Below, piece by piece: positions 40,521-49,742 of a stretch of 64,000 nt of DNA. The stretch is taken from NCBI RefSeq assembly GCF_900101965.1, contig NZ_FNAP01000003.1:186001-250000 (forward strand), read 5' to 3'. A model generated the notes under the pieces. It had not been told where the DNA came from. It saw only the letters and a program-made list of their open reading frames with translations, and ran no database searches. A program made the position numbers and the translations under genes. This DNA comes from Rhodospira trueperi (GTDB lineage: Bacteria; Pseudomonadota; Alphaproteobacteria; Rhodospirillales; Rhodospirillaceae). Each line of letters opens with the position of its first letter. Position 1 is the stretch's first letter.

Positions 40521-42506
40521 ATGGTTGCGATCACGCTGCCCGACGGCAGTCAACGCCAGTACGAAGGCCCGGTTTCGGGCCTGGACATCGCCAAGGACAT
40601 CGGCCCCGGCCTCGCCAAGGCCGCGCTCGCCTGCGCCGTGAACGGCGAGATGTGGGACCTGACGCGCCCCATCGAAACCGACGCCTCCGTCGCCCTGATC
40701 ACGGCCAAGGACGGCGAGTCGGCCCTGGAGCTGATCCGCCACGACGCCGCCCACGTCATGGCAGAGGCGGTGCAGGAGTTGTACCCCGGCACCCAGGTGA
40801 CCATCGGGCCGGCCATCGAGAACGGCTTCTACTACGACTTCGCCCGCGACGAGCCGTTCACGCCCGAGGACCTGGAGAGGATCGAGGCCCGCATGCGCGA
40901 GATCGTCGCCCGCGACGAGGCCATCGTGCGCGAGGTCTGGGACCGCAACGAGGCCATCGCCTGGTTCAAGGACCAGGGCGAGCACTACAAGGCCGAGATC
41001 ATCGCCGACCTGCCGGCCGGCGAGCCGATCACGGTCTACCGCCAAGGCGACTGGCTGGACCTGTGCCGGGGGCCGCACCTGCCCTCCACGGGCAAGCTGG
41101 GCACGGCCTTCAAGCTGACCAAGCTGGCCGGCGCTTACTGGCGCGGCGATTCGCGCAACCCCATGCTGCAACGCATCTACGGCACGGCCTGGGCCACGGA
41201 CAAGCAGCTCAAGGACTACCTCCACATGCTGGAGGAGGCGGAAAAGCGCGACCATCGCCGCCTGGGCCGCGAGATGGACCTGTTCCACTTCGAGGACTAC
41301 GCGCCGGGTTCGGTGTTCTGGCACCCCAAGGGCTGGACGCTGTTCCAGACGCTGATCAGCTTCGTGCGGCGGCGCCAGGGCGCGGCCGGGTTCCTGGAAG
41401 TGAACACGCCGGACATGATGGATCGCAGCCTGTGGGAGGTCTCTGGCCACTGGCAGAATTACCGCGAGAACATGTTCACGACGAAGACCGAGGACGAGCG
41501 CGATTTCGCCCTCAAGCCGATGAACTGCCCCGGTCATTTCGCCATTTACAAGAACGCCCTGCGCAGCTACCGCGAGTTGCCGCTGAAGGTGGGTGAGTTC
41601 GGCAAGGTGCATCGCTACGAGCCGTCGGGCGCGCTGCATGGCCTGATGCGCGTGCGCAGCTTCACCCAGGACGACGCCCATGTGTTCTGCACGCCGGACC
41701 AGTTGCGCGAGGAATGCCTGAAGCTGAACAGCCTCATCCTGGGGCTGTACGAGGATTTCGGCTTTCAGGACCTGACCATCAAGCTGGCGACGCGGCCCGA
41801 AAAGCGGGTCGGCTCCGACGACCTCTGGGACGCCGCCGAGGCGGCGCTGCAGGGCGTGCTCGACGAGGTGGTCGCGCGCAGCGACGGCCGCATCAAGGCG
41901 TCGGTCAACCCCGGCGAGGGCGTGTTCTACGGGCCGAAGCTGGAATACGTGCTGCGCGACGCCATCGGCCGCGACTGGCAGTGCGGCACGGTCCAGGTGG
42001 ACTTCAACCTGCCCGGCCGCTTCGACGCCAGCTATATCGGCGCCGACGGCGAGCGCCACGTGCCGGTGATGATCCACCGTGCCATGTTCGGCTCGCTGGA
42101 ACGCTTCACGGGCATTCTGGTCGAGCACTACGCCGGCCGGTTCCCGCTGTGGCTGGCGCCGGTGCAGGTGGTGGTGGCGACCATCACCGGCGAGGCCGAC
42201 GGCTACGCCCGCGAGGTTCAGGCCGCGTTCCAGGCGGCCGGTCTGCGGGCCGAGGTCGATCTGCGCAACGAGAAGATCAACTACAAGGTTCGCGAGCACT
42301 CCAACGCCAAGGTGCCGGTCATCGCCGTGGTCGGCAAGCGCGAGGCCGAGGAGCGCACGGTCGCCTTGCGCCGCCTGGGCGGCGCGAGTCAGGAAGTTCT
42401 TGCGCTCGCGGACGCACTGGATACACTTGTGACTGAATCGATGCCGCCGGATCTGCGTTCACGCGTGGCACCGGAGGCCACCGACGGCGTCAGCCGCGTG
42501 GCCTGA
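40521..42506 (+). CDS. thrS: Threonyl-tRNA synthetase
   Basis: A 661-aa class II synthetase charging tRNA-Thr. Order: TGS domain (1-60), editing domain with HDAAHVM (about 75), catalytic core with zinc ligands in MNCPGHF and later His, class II motif 2 in [20 protein letters not shown], and an anticodon-binding domain (about 545-640). The start at 40521 follows GAAGG at 10 nt. It lies upstream of infC, the usual pairing. Confidence 0.97.
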   Translation: MVAITLPDGSQRQYEGPVSGLDIAKDIGPGLAKAALACAVNGEMWDLTRPIETDASVALITAKDGESALELIRHDAAHVMAEAVQELYPGTQVTIGPAIENGFYYDFARDEPFTPEDLERIEARMREIVARDEAIVREVWDRNEAIAWFKDQGEHYKAEIIADLPAGEPITVYRQGDWLDLCRGPHLPSTGKLGTAFKLTKLAGAYWRGDSRNPMLQRIYGTAWATDKQLKDYLHMLEEAEKRDHRRLGREMDLFHFEDYAPGSVFWHPKGWTLFQTLISFVRRRQGAAGFLEVNTPDMMDRSLWEVSGHWQNYRENMFTTKTEDERDFALKPMNCPGHFAIYKNALRSYRELPLKVGEFGKVHRYEPSGALHGLMRVRSFTQDDAHVFCTPDQLREECLKLNSLILGLYEDFGFQDLTIKLATRPEKRVGSDDLWDAAEAALQGVLDEVVARSDGRIKASVNPGEGVFYGPKLEYVLRDAIGRDWQCGTVQVDFNLPGRFDASYIGADGERHVPVMIHRAMFGSLERFTGILVEHYAGRFPLWLAPVQVVVATITGEADGYAREVQAAFQAAGLRAEVDLRNEKINYKVREHSNAKVPVIAVVGKREAEERTVALRRLGGASQEVLALADALDTLVTESMPPDLRSRVAPEATDGVSRVA

Positions 42507-42574
42507 TACGGCGCGACGACGCAACCGGGGCGGTGTCGGGTCGCCCTGCCAACAGTAACACCACCGGAAACAAC

Positions 42575-42582
42575 GGAAGAGG
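42575..42582 (+). promoter_or_regulatory. Ribosome site supporting an ATA start of infC
   Basis: GGAAGAGG lies 6 nt before ATA at 42589 but 21 nt before the first in-frame ATG at 42604. It therefore argues for initiation at ATA. Confidence 0.6.
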
Positions 42583-42588
42583 CATCCC

Positions 42589-43125
42589 ATAGCTAGGCCA
42601 CCAATGACGGCGCCGCCGACCCGGGATGGGCCGCGCGTCAATGATGCGATCAAGGTTCCGCAGGTGCGGTTGATCGACGCTGAGGGGGAAAACGTCGGGG
42701 TCGTCGGCATTCGCGACGCCCTGCATCAGGCCGAGGACGCGGGTCTCGATCTTGTCGAGATCTCGCCCAATGCCGATCCGCCCGTGTGCAAAATTCTGGA
42801 CTACGGCAAGTTCAAATACGAAAACCAGAAAAAGAAGAACGAAGCCAAGAAGCGCCAGCGGGTCATCGAGGTCAAGGAGATCAAGCTCCGGCCGAACATC
42901 GATGAACACGACTATGTCGTGAAGATGAAGAACTGCTATAAGTTCTTGTCCGATGGCGATAAGGTCAAGATCACCTTGCGCTTCCGCGGCCGCGAGATGG
43001 CGCACCAGGACCTCGGCATGAAGGTGCTGATCCGCGTGCGCGACGACATGGCCGAACTCGCCAAGGTCGAGCAGTTGCCGAAGATGGAAGGCCGCCAGAT
43101 GATCATGGTGATGGCCCCGAAGTAA
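42589..43125 (+). CDS. infC: Translation initiation factor IF-3, probable ATA start
   Basis: A factor that keeps the 30S subunit free and checks start codons. From ATA at 42589 the protein is 178 aa and begins with ARPPMTAPP; from ATG at 42604 it is 173 aa. The ATA is chosen by the ribosome site. infC commonly uses rare starts (AUU in E. coli) for self-regulation. Core: [50 protein letters not shown] and [15 protein letters not shown]. rpmI-rplT do not follow; a terminator and convergent grxD do. Confidence 0.93.
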   Translation: MARPPMTAPPTRDGPRVNDAIKVPQVRLIDAEGENVGVVGIRDALHQAEDAGLDLVEISPNADPPVCKILDYGKFKYENQKKKNEAKKRQRVIEVKEIKLRPNIDEHDYVVKMKNCYKFLSDGDKVKITLRFRGREMAHQDLGMKVLIRVRDDMAELAKVEQLPKMEGRQMIMVMAPK

Positions 43126-43160
43126 GGGCGGCCGCCGTGGCCTGAGGCACCGGACGAGGC

Positions 43161-43196
43161 CGGGGCGAGGACGACAGTCCCGCCCCGTTTCGTGTT
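43161..43196 (+). terminator. Intrinsic terminator after infC
   Basis: CGGGGCG-A-GGAC and GTCC-CGCCCCG around the loop GACA form a strong stem (43161-43187), followed by TTTCGTGTTT. Confidence 0.75.
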
Positions 43197-43234
43197 TGCT
43201 GGGGCACGCGGTCTGGCGCCCCCGCTTCGGCGCG

Positions 43235-43576
43235 TTACGCCGGCGCCGTCGTCGGCACGCCCTTGTCGCGGAGCAGCGCCGCCAGTTCGCCGGACTCGGC
43301 CATCTCGCGCACGATGTCGCAGCCGCCGACGAATTCGCCCTTGACGTAAAGCTGGGGGATCGTCGGCCAGTTGGCGAAGTCCTTGATCCCCTGCCGGATC
43401 TCCTCGTCCTCCAGCACGTTGACGCCCTTGTACGTCACCCCCAGGTGAGCCAGCACCTGCGCGACGGCCGCCGAGAAACCGCATTGCGGGAACATGGGCG
43501 AGCCCTTCATGTACAGCACCACGTCGGTGCCGGAGATCTCATCGCGGATGCGGTCGAAAACGGCGCTCTCACTCAT
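43235..43576 (-). CDS. grxD: Monothiol glutaredoxin (Grx4 type)
   Basis: A 113-aa CGFS-type glutaredoxin that carries 2Fe-2S clusters. The active site is FPQCGFS, preceded by VVLYMKGSP and followed by NWPTIPQLYVKGEFVGGCD. The start at 43576 gives the normal family length; a longer frame upstream overlaps nothing similar. It lies downstream of ileS on the same strand, 116 nt away. Confidence 0.95.
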   Translation of the reverse strand: MSESAVFDRIRDEISGTDVVLYMKGSPMFPQCGFSAAVAQVLAHLGVTYKGVNVLEDEEIRQGIKDFANWPTIPQLYVKGEFVGGCDIVREMAESGELAALLRDKGVPTTAPA

Positions 43577-43692
43577 GGTCTGGTCTTTCCTGATCCAATC
43601 CGGTGGGGACGGGGCCAGCGCGCGCGACGGTTCGGCCCCGTATTGGTTCGAGGGCATATGGCGTCCCGCATCGGGCCTGTCAACGCCGCCAA

Positions 43693-46515
43693 TTACACCG
43701 TCGCCCCAAGACCCGACAGCACGTCGGCGCAGCGGCCGCACACGCCCTCGTAGGCGTGCGTGCCCACGTCGGGCAGCACCTTCCAGCAGCGCTGACACTT
43801 CTCGCCCTCGGCGAGGGTCACCACCACGGCCACGGCGTCCTCGCCCTCCAGGCGGAAGGCGTCGGTGGGTGCTTCCGCGTCCGCCTTCAGCGTGATGTCG
43901 GAGGTAATGCACAGGGCGGTCAGGTCCAGCCCCTCGCAGGCCGCGACCACGTCGGCCGGCGCGTACACCACCGGATGGGCCTGGAGGCTGGCGCCGATCT
44001 CCTTGGCCGCGCGCGCCTTTTCCAGCGCGCCGGTGACCACCCGGCGCAGACGGCGCACCTTGGCCCACTTCTCGGCCAGGGCCTCGTTGCGCCAGTCCGC
44101 CGGCACGGTCGGGAAGACCTTGTCGTGGACCGTCTCGTCCTCGCCCGGATTGCGGCACAGCCACGCCTCGTCGGCGGTGAAGCTGATGAACGGCGCCAGC
44201 CAGCGCACCAGGTGATCGAACAGGATGTCGAGCACGGTGCGCGCCGCCCGCCGCCGGCTGTCATCGGCCGCGTCGCAGTAGATGGCGTCCTTGCGGATGT
44301 CGAAGTAGAACGCCGACAGGTCGTTCGAACAGAAGTGGTGCAGCTCCTGGAACAGGGTGTGGAAGTCGAAATCGTGGATGCACTGGCGCGCCAGCGCGTC
44401 CAGTTCGGTCAGTCGGTGCAGGACCCAGCGTTCCAGTTCCGGCATCTCCTCGACCGGCAGCCGTTCGGCGTCGGAGAAGCCGTCCAGGCTGCCCAGCATG
44501 AAACGCAGGGTGTTGCGCAGACGGCGGTAGCTGTCGCCCACCTGCTTGAGGATGGACTTGCCGAAGCGCAGGTCATTCGAATAATCGGCGGAAACCACCC
44601 AAAGCCGGAGAATATCGGCGCCCATGTCCTCCCAGACGTCCTTGGGCGAGATGACGTTGCCCTTGGACTTGGACATTTTGTCCTCGCCCTTCTCGTCCAG
44701 GATGAAGCCGTGGGTCAGCACGGCCTCGTAGGGCGGACGGCCGCGCGTGCCGCACGACACCAGCAGTGACGAGTGGAACCAGCCCCGGTGCTGATCCGAA
44801 CCCTCCAGGTACAGCGAGGCCGGCCATTGCAGGTCGTCGCGCGCCTCCAGCACGAAGGCGTGGGTGGCGCCGCTGTCGAACCAGACCTCGACGATGTCGG
44901 TGACCTTGTCGTAGTCGTCCGGATTGTGGTCGTTGCCCAGGAAGCGCGCCTTGGCGCCCTCATGGAACCAGCAGTCGGAGCCCTCGACCTCGAAGGCGTC
45001 GGCGATGCGGTCCAGCACCGCCTGATCGCGCAGGGGTTCGCCCGATTGCTTGTGAACGAAGATGGGCATCGGCACGCCCCAGGCCCGCTGGCGCGACACG
45101 CACCAGTCCGGCCGGCCCTCGATCATGGACCGGATACGGTTGTAGCCGGTGCCCGGCACCCAGCGCGTGGCGTCGATCCCCGCCAGGGCCTTCTGGCGCA
45201 GGTCGTTCGTCTCCATGGAGATGAACCACTGCGGCGTGTTGCGGAAGATCAGCGGCGCCTTGGACCGCCACGAGTGCGGATAGCTGTGGACCAGCTTTCC
45301 ATGCGCCAGCAGGGCGCCGACGTCCTTCATGGCGTCCAGGACGGCCGGAGCGACCTTGAACACGTGCTGGCCGGCGAACAGCGGCACATGGTCGAAATAC
45401 AGGCCGTCGCCGTTCACCGTGTCGGGCACCGCCATGCCGTGCGCCATGCCCAGCCAGTAGTCGTCCTCGCCGTGACCCGGGGCGATGTGGACGAAACCCG
45501 TCCCCTGGTCGGTGGTGACGAAATCGCCCGGCAGCAGCGGCACCGGGAAATCATAGCCCTTGCCGTGCCACGGGTGGTGGCAGACCGCGCCTTTGAGGTC
45601 GGCGCCCTGGAAGGTGGCGGCGATCTCGTGGCCGGTGATGCCGGCATCGGCGCACACCTGCTCGACTAGGTCCTTGGCCACGGCGAAGCGCTCGCCCGGC
45701 ACGGCGAGGCTGTCCTCGGCGACGGCGGTCACGCGCACCACGGCATAGGCCATGTCCTCGCCATAGGCGATGGCGCGGTTGCCGGGCATGGTCCACGGCG
45801 TGGTGGTCCAGATGACGATGTTGGCGTTCTCCAGTTCCGCCAGCGGCGCCCGATGGACCGGGAAGCGCACCCAGATGGTGGTCGAGGTGTGGTCGTGGTA
45901 CTCGACCTCGGCGTCGGCCAGCGCGGTCTTCTCGACCACGGACCACATCACCGGACGCGCGCCCCGGTACAGCCCGCCGTTCATCAGGAACTTGCCGAGT
46001 TCGCGGGCAATCTGCGCCTCGGCCGGGAACGCCATCGTGGTGTATGGGGTGTCCCAGTCGCCGATGACGCCCAGGCGCTTGAACTCCTCGCGTTGGATGC
46101 CGATCCAGTGTTCGGCGAAGTCCCGGCATTCCTTGCGGAAGGCGACCGGATCCACGCTGTCCTTGTCCTGGCCGCGCTTGCGGTAGCCCTCCTCGATCTT
46201 CCATTCGATGGGCAGGCCGTGGCAGTCCCAGCCGGGGACGTAATTCGAATCCTTGCCCAGCATCTGGTGGGCGCGGGTGATGACATCCTTGAGGATCTTG
46301 TTGAGCGCGTGGCCCATGTGCAGGTGGCCGTTGGCGTAGGGCGGGCCGTCGTGAAGAATGAACTTCTCACGGCCCTTCGACTGCTCGCGCAGCCGCCGGT
46401 ACAGATCCATGCGCTGCCAGCGCGCCAGAATCTCCGGCTCCTTCCGCGCCAGTCCGGCCTTCATGGGAAAGTCGGTGCGGGGCAGGAAGACGGTCTTCTT
46501 GTAGTCCACGCTCAT
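43693..46515 (-). CDS. ileS: Isoleucyl-tRNA synthetase
   Basis: A 940-aa class I synthetase. HIGH-type motif PPYANGHLHMGHAL near residue 57, an editing (CP1) domain, KMSKS in EDKMSKSKGN near residue 620, and C-terminal zinc ligands CQRCW and CGRCAD. The start is 3 nt from the ribF stop (ribF-ileS order is conserved). Length and domains normal for bacterial type. Confidence 0.97.
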   Translation of the reverse strand: MSVDYKKTVFLPRTDFPMKAGLARKEPEILARWQRMDLYRRLREQSKGREKFILHDGPPYANGHLHMGHALNKILKDVITRAHQMLGKDSNYVPGWDCHGLPIEWKIEEGYRKRGQDKDSVDPVAFRKECRDFAEHWIGIQREEFKRLGVIGDWDTPYTTMAFPAEAQIARELGKFLMNGGLYRGARPVMWSVVEKTALADAEVEYHDHTSTTIWVRFPVHRAPLAELENANIVIWTTTPWTMPGNRAIAYGEDMAYAVVRVTAVAEDSLAVPGERFAVAKDLVEQVCADAGITGHEIAATFQGADLKGAVCHHPWHGKGYDFPVPLLPGDFVTTDQGTGFVHIAPGHGEDDYWLGMAHGMAVPDTVNGDGLYFDHVPLFAGQHVFKVAPAVLDAMKDVGALLAHGKLVHSYPHSWRSKAPLIFRNTPQWFISMETNDLRQKALAGIDATRWVPGTGYNRIRSMIEGRPDWCVSRQRAWGVPMPIFVHKQSGEPLRDQAVLDRIADAFEVEGSDCWFHEGAKARFLGNDHNPDDYDKVTDIVEVWFDSGATHAFVLEARDDLQWPASLYLEGSDQHRGWFHSSLLVSCGTRGRPPYEAVLTHGFILDEKGEDKMSKSKGNVISPKDVWEDMGADILRLWVVSADYSNDLRFGKSILKQVGDSYRRLRNTLRFMLGSLDGFSDAERLPVEEMPELERWVLHRLTELDALARQCIHDFDFHTLFQELHHFCSNDLSAFYFDIRKDAIYCDAADDSRRRAARTVLDILFDHLVRWLAPFISFTADEAWLCRNPGEDETVHDKVFPTVPADWRNEALAEKWAKVRRLRRVVTGALEKARAAKEIGASLQAHPVVYAPADVVAACEGLDLTALCITSDITLKADAEAPTDAFRLEGEDAVAVVVTLAEGEKCQRCWKVLPDVGTHAYEGVCGRCADVLSGLGATV

Positions 46516-46518
46516 CGT

Positions 46519-47469
46519 TCAGCCCTTGGCATCAAGCAGCCGGCGCGCCTGTTCGGCGTCCGCCGCGATCTGGGCCTTGAGTGCGTCAAGGCCGTCGAAT
46601 TTCCGTTCCGGCCGCAGATGGGCGACCATCTGGACCCGCAGGTGCTGACCGTACAGGTCGCCCGCGAAGTCGAACAGATGGACCTCCAGCAGCGGTGTCG
46701 TTTCGTCGAAGGTGGGCCGCCGGCCGTAGTTCGCCACGCCGGGCCGCCATTCCGTCGCGCGCCCCCTGTCGACCCCGGCCCAGACGGCGTAAACCCCGTC
46801 CGCCGGCCGCACGTAGTCGCCCAGGCGCAGGTTGGCGGTGGGGAAACCGATCAGGCGGCCGCGCGCGTCACCATGCTCGACCCGGCCCTCGACCTCCCAC
46901 AGGTGCCCCAGCACGGCGGCGGCCTCGTCGATGCGACCGGCCTGGATGGCCTCGCGCGCCCGGGTCGAGGACAGCACCCGGCCGTCCGCGTCGGTGACGG
47001 GTGCCACGGCGGTCACCCCGAAGCCCAGGTCGGTGGCCATGGCCCGCAACAGGGCGGCGTCGCCGCGCCGGCCCCGGCCGAACCGGTAGTCCTCGCCGAT
47101 CACCACATGGCGCACGCCCAGGCCTCCGACCAGCACGTCGCGCACGAACCACTCCGGCGGATGGGTGGCGAAGGCCTTGTCGAAATGCTGGAGATAGAGG
47201 AAATGGGCGCCCAGGTCCTCGATTCGGTGGGCCTTGGTGCGCAACCCCGACAGCGCGAACGGCGGCAGGTCCGGCTGGAACAGGCGGCGCGGATGCGGGT
47301 CGAAGGTCATGACCCCGAACGGCGCCTCCGTACCCAGCGCGCGGGCCGCCGCGCCGGCGGTCTCGATCACCATGCGGTGGCCGCGATGGACGCCGTCGAA
47401 GTTGCCCAGCGCCACCGCCCCGCCGCGACAGGCGGGCGGAAATTCGTCATGGTGGCGCACGATGCGCAT
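46519..47469 (-). CDS. ribF: Bifunctional riboflavin kinase/FAD synthetase
   Basis: A 316-aa enzyme making FMN and FAD. The N-terminal FAD-synthetase half has LGNFDGVHRGHRMVI and the later FGRGRRGD; the C-terminal kinase half has GRLIGFPTANL and YGRRPTFDETTPLLEVHLFDF. The start at 47469 is chosen because MRIVRHHDEFPP precedes the first domain directly; the longer frame runs into non-conserved sequence. It is upstream of ileS, separated by 3 nt. Confidence 0.95.
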   Translation of the reverse strand: MRIVRHHDEFPPACRGGAVALGNFDGVHRGHRMVIETAGAAARALGTEAPFGVMTFDPHPRRLFQPDLPPFALSGLRTKAHRIEDLGAHFLYLQHFDKAFATHPPEWFVRDVLVGGLGVRHVVIGEDYRFGRGRRGDAALLRAMATDLGFGVTAVAPVTDADGRVLSSTRAREAIQAGRIDEAAAVLGHLWEVEGRVEHGDARGRLIGFPTANLRLGDYVRPADGVYAVWAGVDRGRATEWRPGVANYGRRPTFDETTPLLEVHLFDFAGDLYGQHLRVQMVAHLRPERKFDGLDALKAQIAADAEQARRLLDAKG

Positions 47470-47638
47470 GGCGGGCGCGGCTCCAGAGTGGGGTGATGGG
47501 CGGTCGGGAGGAACGGCGCCCACAGGTAGGCGATCCGGCGCGACCGCGCAAGGCGCAATGCGGGCGGGCGCCCCACAGGCCGATGTCAACGTCCCGCAGC
47601 GTTCTCATGCCCGAAAACCCCGTGCACCGCTCCGCGCG

Positions 47639-47713
47639 GCCGCCCGGTGGCGGCCGGCTCGCGCTGCACCGTCTGGCCGAGACGCTGGAGAGGCCATTGG
47701 CGGACGGAGACGC
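47639..47713 (+). pseudogene. Decayed fragment related to the DUF58 gene
   Basis: In plus-strand translation the stretch gives PPGGGRLALHRLAETLERPL, closely matching PPGSGRLALRRLAEALERPL of the DUF58 protein at 39112-40044; DNA identity is about 80% over 75 bp by eye. There is no gene context for it in the ribF-ppiD gap (47470-47839). It may be a remnant of a second DUF58 gene or a short duplication. The rest of the gap shows no recognisable gene. Confidence 0.55.
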
Positions 47714-47839
47714 GCCTTTGCCGCAATCATCTCGGCGTTTTCGTTGCGGCGCGCGGCCCGCGCCCCTATCATGCGCCGCCATTCGTCAGCCCCGGCGCGG
47801 GGCGGCGCGGCACCAGAACATCACGGCACGGGTGAGGGC

Positions 47840-49729
47840 ATGCTCGACAGTTTCCGCAAGGCGTCTAAGTCCTGGTTTGCCAAGGGTCTGCTGGGCCTGC
47901 TCATCCTCAGCTTCGGGGCCTGGGGCATCGGCGATTTCATCTCCAGCGGCGGCGGACAGACCCCGGCGATCACGGTCGGCGACACCGCCATCGGCACCGG
48001 CGCACTGCGCGAGGACCTGAACCGCGAGGTTTCCGCCCTGCGCGACCAGTTGGGCCAAGACATCACCACCGAGCAGGCCATCCAGTTCGGCTTCCTGGAC
48101 CGCGCCATCGGCCGCATGGTGACCCAGGCAACCCAGATCGAGACCGCCCGCGACTGGGGCATGGTCGTTCCCGATGCCGTCGTCGCCCGCACCATCAAGG
48201 CCGACCCCAACTTCGCCGCGGAGGACGGCCGCTTCGACCGCCAGTTGTTCGAACGGCTGCTGGCGGCCAACCGCCTGACCGAAAGCCAGTTCGCCGAGCA
48301 GGTGCGGCGCAGCCTTCTTCAGACCGCCCTCAGCGCCCCGGCAGCCGACGCCGCGCACGCCCCGGAAGGGCTGGTCGAGGACTTCGACCGGCACCGCAAC
48401 GAGGCCCGGGCCGGCGAGGTGGTGTCGCTGTCCATCGCCGACGCGCCGGCGCCCTCCGAAACGCCCGACGAGGCGACGCTGGAACAGCTTTACCAGGACA
48501 ACCTCGAGACCTTCACCGCGCCGGAATACCGCGCCGTCACCGCCATCGTGCTGACCCTGGCGCAGGCCCGGCCGCTGGTCGCGGTCAGTGACGAGGCCAT
48601 CCGCGAGGCCTACGACGCCCGCAGCCACGAATTCTCCGCGCCGGAAACCCGCACGGTCGATCAGGTGGTGGCCGAGGACGAGCAGACCGCCCAGGCCGTG
48701 GTCGATGCCGTCCGGGCCGGCCGGACGCTCACCGACGCGGCCGCCGAAGCTGGCGCGCCCGCCCCCGTCGCCATGGGCGAGGTGACGCCGGACACGCTGC
48801 CCCAGGACCAGTCCCGGGCGGTGTTCTCCGTGCCCGAGGGGCAGGTCAGCGATCCGGTCGAGAGCGCCTTCGGCTGGCACGTCTTCCATGTCCGCGCGAT
48901 CACGCCGGAGGCCACCCGGCCCCTGGAGGCCGTGCGCGACGAGATCCGCGCTGCCCTGGTGGACGAGCAGGCGGGGGAAGCGCTTTATGACCTGTCGGTG
49001 GACCTCGACGATGCCCTGGGGGGCGGCGCCACGCTGGAGGAGGCCGCCCAGGCGCTCGACCTGCCGCTGTTGACTCTGGAAGCGGTGGATCGGCAGGGCC
49101 GGGGGCCGGACGGAACGCCGGTGCCCGATCTGCCCGAGGCGCCGGCCTTCCTGGACACCGCCTTCTCATCCCAACCGGGCGAACAGACGCTGATGCGGGA
49201 GACCGGAACGGGCTATTTCGTGCTGCGCGTGGACGACGTGATCCCGCCCGCACCACGCCCGCTGGAGGATGTGCGCGCGCGGGTGGAGGCGCTGTGGGTC
49301 GACCAACGCAAGGCGGAGGCGACGCGCGCCCGTGCCGAGGCAATCCGCGATGCCGCCGGCGAGGGCCGCACCTTCGCCGGCGCCGCCGAAACCGTGGGCG
49401 CGACCGTGGAGGCTCTGCCCGCCGTGCGTCGCGATGGCCGCGCGGTGGAGGACGGCCAGACACCGCCGCCCGAGGATCTGGCCCGCCCCCTGTTCACCAT
49501 GAACGAGGGCGGCATCCGCATCGTCGACTCCGGCGACGTCATCCATGTGCTGCATCTGATCGAGATCGACCGGGCCGCCGGTGGAACCGCCGAGACGCTC
49601 GCTCAAACGGAACAGGTGCTGCGCGAGTCCATCGCCGACGACCTGTTCGTGCAGTTCACAGACGCCCTGTCCCGCGCTCAGGGTGTGGAAATCAACCGCG
49701 CCGTCATCGAATCCGCCTTCATCGATTAG
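47840..49729 (+). CDS. ppiD: PpiD-like membrane-anchored peptidyl-prolyl isomerase
   Basis: A 629-aa periplasmic folding factor. One N-terminal anchor helix (KGLLGLLILSFGAWGIGDFI, about 15-34), a SurA-like N-domain, and a parvulin-like domain at about 272-354 (QDQSRAVFSVPEGQVSDPVESAFGWHVFHV). The start at 47840 follows GGTGAGGG. It is 13 nt upstream of trpE, an order seen in other Alphaproteobacteria. Whether the isomerase is active is unclear from sequence. Confidence 0.9.
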   Translation: MLDSFRKASKSWFAKGLLGLLILSFGAWGIGDFISSGGGQTPAITVGDTAIGTGALREDLNREVSALRDQLGQDITTEQAIQFGFLDRAIGRMVTQATQIETARDWGMVVPDAVVARTIKADPNFAAEDGRFDRQLFERLLAANRLTESQFAEQVRRSLLQTALSAPAADAAHAPEGLVEDFDRHRNEARAGEVVSLSIADAPAPSETPDEATLEQLYQDNLETFTAPEYRAVTAIVLTLAQARPLVAVSDEAIREAYDARSHEFSAPETRTVDQVVAEDEQTAQAVVDAVRAGRTLTDAAAEAGAPAPVAMGEVTPDTLPQDQSRAVFSVPEGQVSDPVESAFGWHVFHVRAITPEATRPLEAVRDEIRAALVDEQAGEALYDLSVDLDDALGGGATLEEAAQALDLPLLTLEAVDRQGRGPDGTPVPDLPEAPAFLDTAFSSQPGEQTLMRETGTGYFVLRVDDVIPPAPRPLEDVRARVEALWVDQRKAEATRARAEAIRDAAGEGRTFAGAAETVGATVEALPAVRRDGRAVEDGQTPPPEDLARPLFTMNEGGIRIVDSGDVIHVLHLIEIDRAAGGTAETLAQTEQVLRESIADDLFVQFTDALSRAQGVEINRAVIESAFID

Positions 49730-49742
49730 GGAAAACACCGTC

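Noticed and set aside
40392..42299. A 635-codon frame opposite thrS
   Set aside because: It is the antisense shadow of a highly conserved synthetase.
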